The notes below the pieces were generated by a model, which was not told the origin of the DNA, ran no database searches, and worked only from the letters and a program-made list of their open reading frames with translations. From NCBI GenBank assembly GCA_944389235.1, contig CALXLO010000007.1, forward strand, positions 1 through 43,907: a stretch of 43,907 nt of DNA. The letters are read 5' to 3'. Made by a program: the position numbers and the translations under genes. Below are positions 42,515 to 43,907 of this stretch, one piece after another; positions within the stretch are counted from its first letter, which is position 1, and the number at the start of each line of letters is the position of its first letter. Source of the stretch: an uncultured Alphaproteobacteria bacterium. GTDB taxonomy: Bacteria; Pseudomonadota; Alphaproteobacteria; Rs-D84.

Positions 42515-42591
42515 GCGAGCGTAGCTCAGTTGGCTAGAGCGCAACCTTGCCAAGGTTGAGGTCGAGGGTTCGAGCCCCTTTGCTCGCACCA
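42515..42591 (+). tRNA. tRNA-Gly (anticodon GCC)
   Basis: 77-nt cloverleaf with encoded CCA. Acceptor GCGAGCG/TGCTCGC, anticodon loop TTGCCAA, T-arm TTCGAGC. Confidence 0.96.
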
Positions 42592-42600
42592 AAGTTTTAT

Positions 42601-42628
42601 AAAAATCCACCGATAGTGGATTTTTTAT
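42601..42628 (+). terminator. intrinsic terminator of tRNA-Gly
   Basis: AAAAATCCAC (42601-42610) pairs with GTGGATTTTT (42616-42625) around CGATA, followed by T residues. The next 100 bases hold nothing I recognise. Confidence 0.9.
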
Positions 42629-42723
42629 TTGTAAAATTTATGCCCAGATGTCTGAATACGCAAAAGCCGCCCAGGCGCGCTGTGTGTTATAAATATGACA
42701 AAGTACATCTGACCGTAACATTA

Positions 42724-42749
42724 TTTCAAAAAACCGCCAATGGCGGTTT
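42724..42749 (-). terminator. intrinsic terminator of the OmpA-domain gene
   Basis: AAACCGCC (42731-42738) and GGCGGTTT (42742-42749) form a stem. On the minus strand it is followed by TTTTTTG. Confidence 0.85.
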
Positions 42750-42769
42750 AATATTATTATAAAACATTT

Positions 42770-43888
42770 TTATTTGTCGGTGCGTGTTGTTGCACAGGTC
42801 TGCAAATTATCGGGATTTTCGCCGTTAAAGAATATATAAACATCTAATTTTCTGTCTAATTTTCTGGATTCGTTATCTTTACCGGTGGCGCAATCATCGC
42901 CCGCAGATTTTGTTTTAATCGTCGCGCCGCTTGGTAATGTCCACTTATTTGTTATATATTCTTTGACAGATTCTGCGCGTGCAGCGGCCAATTGGTTATT
43001 GTTGCAAATTTTTTGTGTCGCACACAGTGGTTTGGATTGGATAATTTTTTGATTATCTGTGTGTGCAACTAATATAATTTGAAAGTTTGTTTCATTTGTG
43101 GTTTTTTCTTGCAGGATTTTAATCGCGTTATCCAAATTTTCTGTGTTATTCACATTTATTTTACCACTGTCAAACATATTGCCATTATACAGGGTAAATA
43201 CTGGGGTTGGGGCAGTGTCTATTATTTCGTCTGGCATACATTGCATTTCATATGACAACCATGGATTACCATTGTTGCATGTACAAGTATTCAGTACATC
43301 GTCCCATACGCCTTGGGTTTCACATGCGTTTTGTTCAGCAGAAATTTGTTCTGGAATTTCTGGTTCTGGCGATTTTTCAGGTTCTGTTATTGGCGCGTTA
43401 ACAACTGCTTCTTCTTTGGATTTTTGTTCAATTGGTTGTAATTCTATGGTGATAGATTGGCGCAATGCGTTATATTTTGCGATTATTTCATCAGACATTT
43501 CTTGCGGTTTATCACCGACATAATTTGTCAAAATGTTTCCGGCAATTCCGACCAGCGCGCCGGCACCGGCAATCATTGCACCCGTTTTTAATTGTGATGC
43601 AGTATCTGATTTTTGTGCCGCCCATTCCGCAGCGTCGGCACTGGTTGAATCTGACAGTGCGCGTGATAAAGATGTAAATACACCATCGGTTTTGCCGATA
43701 GATTCATTATCATATAGTCCTGATTCTGACGCATCAGATATAATTTGTGATTCTAACCCAGGGGTCAGTTCTAATGCGGTTTTGCGCGCCTGCAAGTCGG
43801 CCGCCAGTGCGATATATTCTTGGCGCAGGTTTAACAGCAAGCCCGCAATTTGCCCAGATTTCCTTGGGTTGCAGCGTGTAAGACCCAT
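42770..43888 (-). CDS. OmpA-domain envelope protein, probably frameshifted near the contig edge
   Basis: 372 residues from the first in-frame ATG. A helical region leads to a membrane segment (about 102-124, TGAMIAGAGALVGIAGNILTN), a Pro/Glu-rich linker, a cysteine segment (CETQGVWDDVLNTCTC) and a C-terminal OmpA/MotB-like domain (about 230-360). That domain has VAHTDN, NNQLAAARAESVKEYI and SRKLDRKLDVYI, which normally bind peptidoglycan. The first 20 residues look unnatural. The adjacent frame reads EKVADLWVLHAATQGNLGKLRAC up to a stop and would join at about 43834 after a -1 shift, so the true start probably lies outside the window. Confidence 0.72.
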   Translation of the reverse strand: MGLTRCNPRKSGQIAGLLLNLRQEYIALAADLQARKTALELTPGLESQIISDASESGLYDNESIGKTDGVFTSLSRALSDSTSADAAEWAAQKSDTASQLKTGAMIAGAGALVGIAGNILTNYVGDKPQEMSDEIIAKYNALRQSITIELQPIEQKSKEEAVVNAPITEPEKSPEPEIPEQISAEQNACETQGVWDDVLNTCTCNNGNPWLSYEMQCMPDEIIDTAPTPVFTLYNGNMFDSGKINVNNTENLDNAIKILQEKTTNETNFQIILVAHTDNQKIIQSKPLCATQKICNNNQLAAARAESVKEYITNKWTLPSGATIKTKSAGDDCATGKDNESRKLDRKLDVYIFFNGENPDNLQTCATTRTDK

Positions 43889-43907
43889 AAATCAGCCACT
43901 TTTTCGC

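Noticed and set aside
42547-42762. Plus-strand reading frame starting inside tRNA-Gly
   Set aside because: It is made of tRNA, terminator and spacer sequence, has no ribosome binding site, and shows no protein-like pattern.

Overview
The window looks like a single contig from a host-associated, AT-rich alphaproteobacterium, probably an uncultured gut-type lineage. This is inferred from the type of GroEL/GroES, FabI, BamD, Dcd, ComM and LepB-Rnc genes, from the tRNA genes with encoded CCA, and from the many secreted cysteine-rich proteins. It opens inside or near the start of a mobile-element recombinase and closes near the start of an OmpA-domain gene that appears frameshifted.

Layout. 1-1.5 kb: a serine recombinase running into tRNA-Asn. 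1.6-4.6 kb: fabI and ligA. 4.6-7.1 kb: a leftward block of secreted and lipoprotein genes. 7.2-10.6 kb: a class A penicillin-binding protein, a 5'-truncated ABC ATPase and an outer-membrane barrel. 11-14.5 kb: comM, then lepB, rnc and secG. 14.5-17.8 kb: a membrane-anchored bactofilin-like protein, a lipoprotein hydrolase, a GNAT and a YkgJ-type cysteine cluster protein. 17.9-24.6 kb: groESL, HIT, DUF167, LOG, tilS, ftsH and a metallo-hydrolase. 24.6-33.2 kb: four small cysteine-rich secreted proteins interleaved with prmC, an M23 peptidase, htpX, an autotransporter-type barrel and an Smr protein. 33.3-37.2 kb: rlpA, murJ, bamD and dcd. 37.4-42.5 kb: a rightward run era - lipoprotein - queA - tgt - three unknowns. 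42.5-43.9 kb: tRNA-Gly and the OmpA-domain gene. Much of the named content serves the envelope (peptidoglycan synthesis and hydrolysis, lipid II flipping, outer-membrane assembly, signal peptidase, secretion) and its quality control (FtsH, HtpX, GroESL).

The most unusual content is non-coding. Three dispersed copies of one structured RNA (about 214-228 nt, at 10.7, 26.7 and 32.7 kb) share a promoter of the form TTGnnn-N17-TA(A/T)nnT about 7 nt before the first hairpin. They also share a conserved series of hairpins, a compensatorily changed long stem whose 5' strand can pair with either of two complementary strands, and an intrinsic terminator that reuses the last three bases of that stem. 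Two copies end about 20 nt before the start codon of a small cysteine-rich secreted protein; the third stands alone. I do not recognise the family. It may be a new sRNA or attenuator family controlling surface proteins.

A second recurring theme is leaderless initiation. At least nine genes have a -10 box (usually exact TATAAT) 6-8 nt before their start codon and no usable ribosome binding site. In the prmC/M23 pair one palindromic -10 box appears to serve two divergent leaderless genes whose start codons are 21 bases apart.
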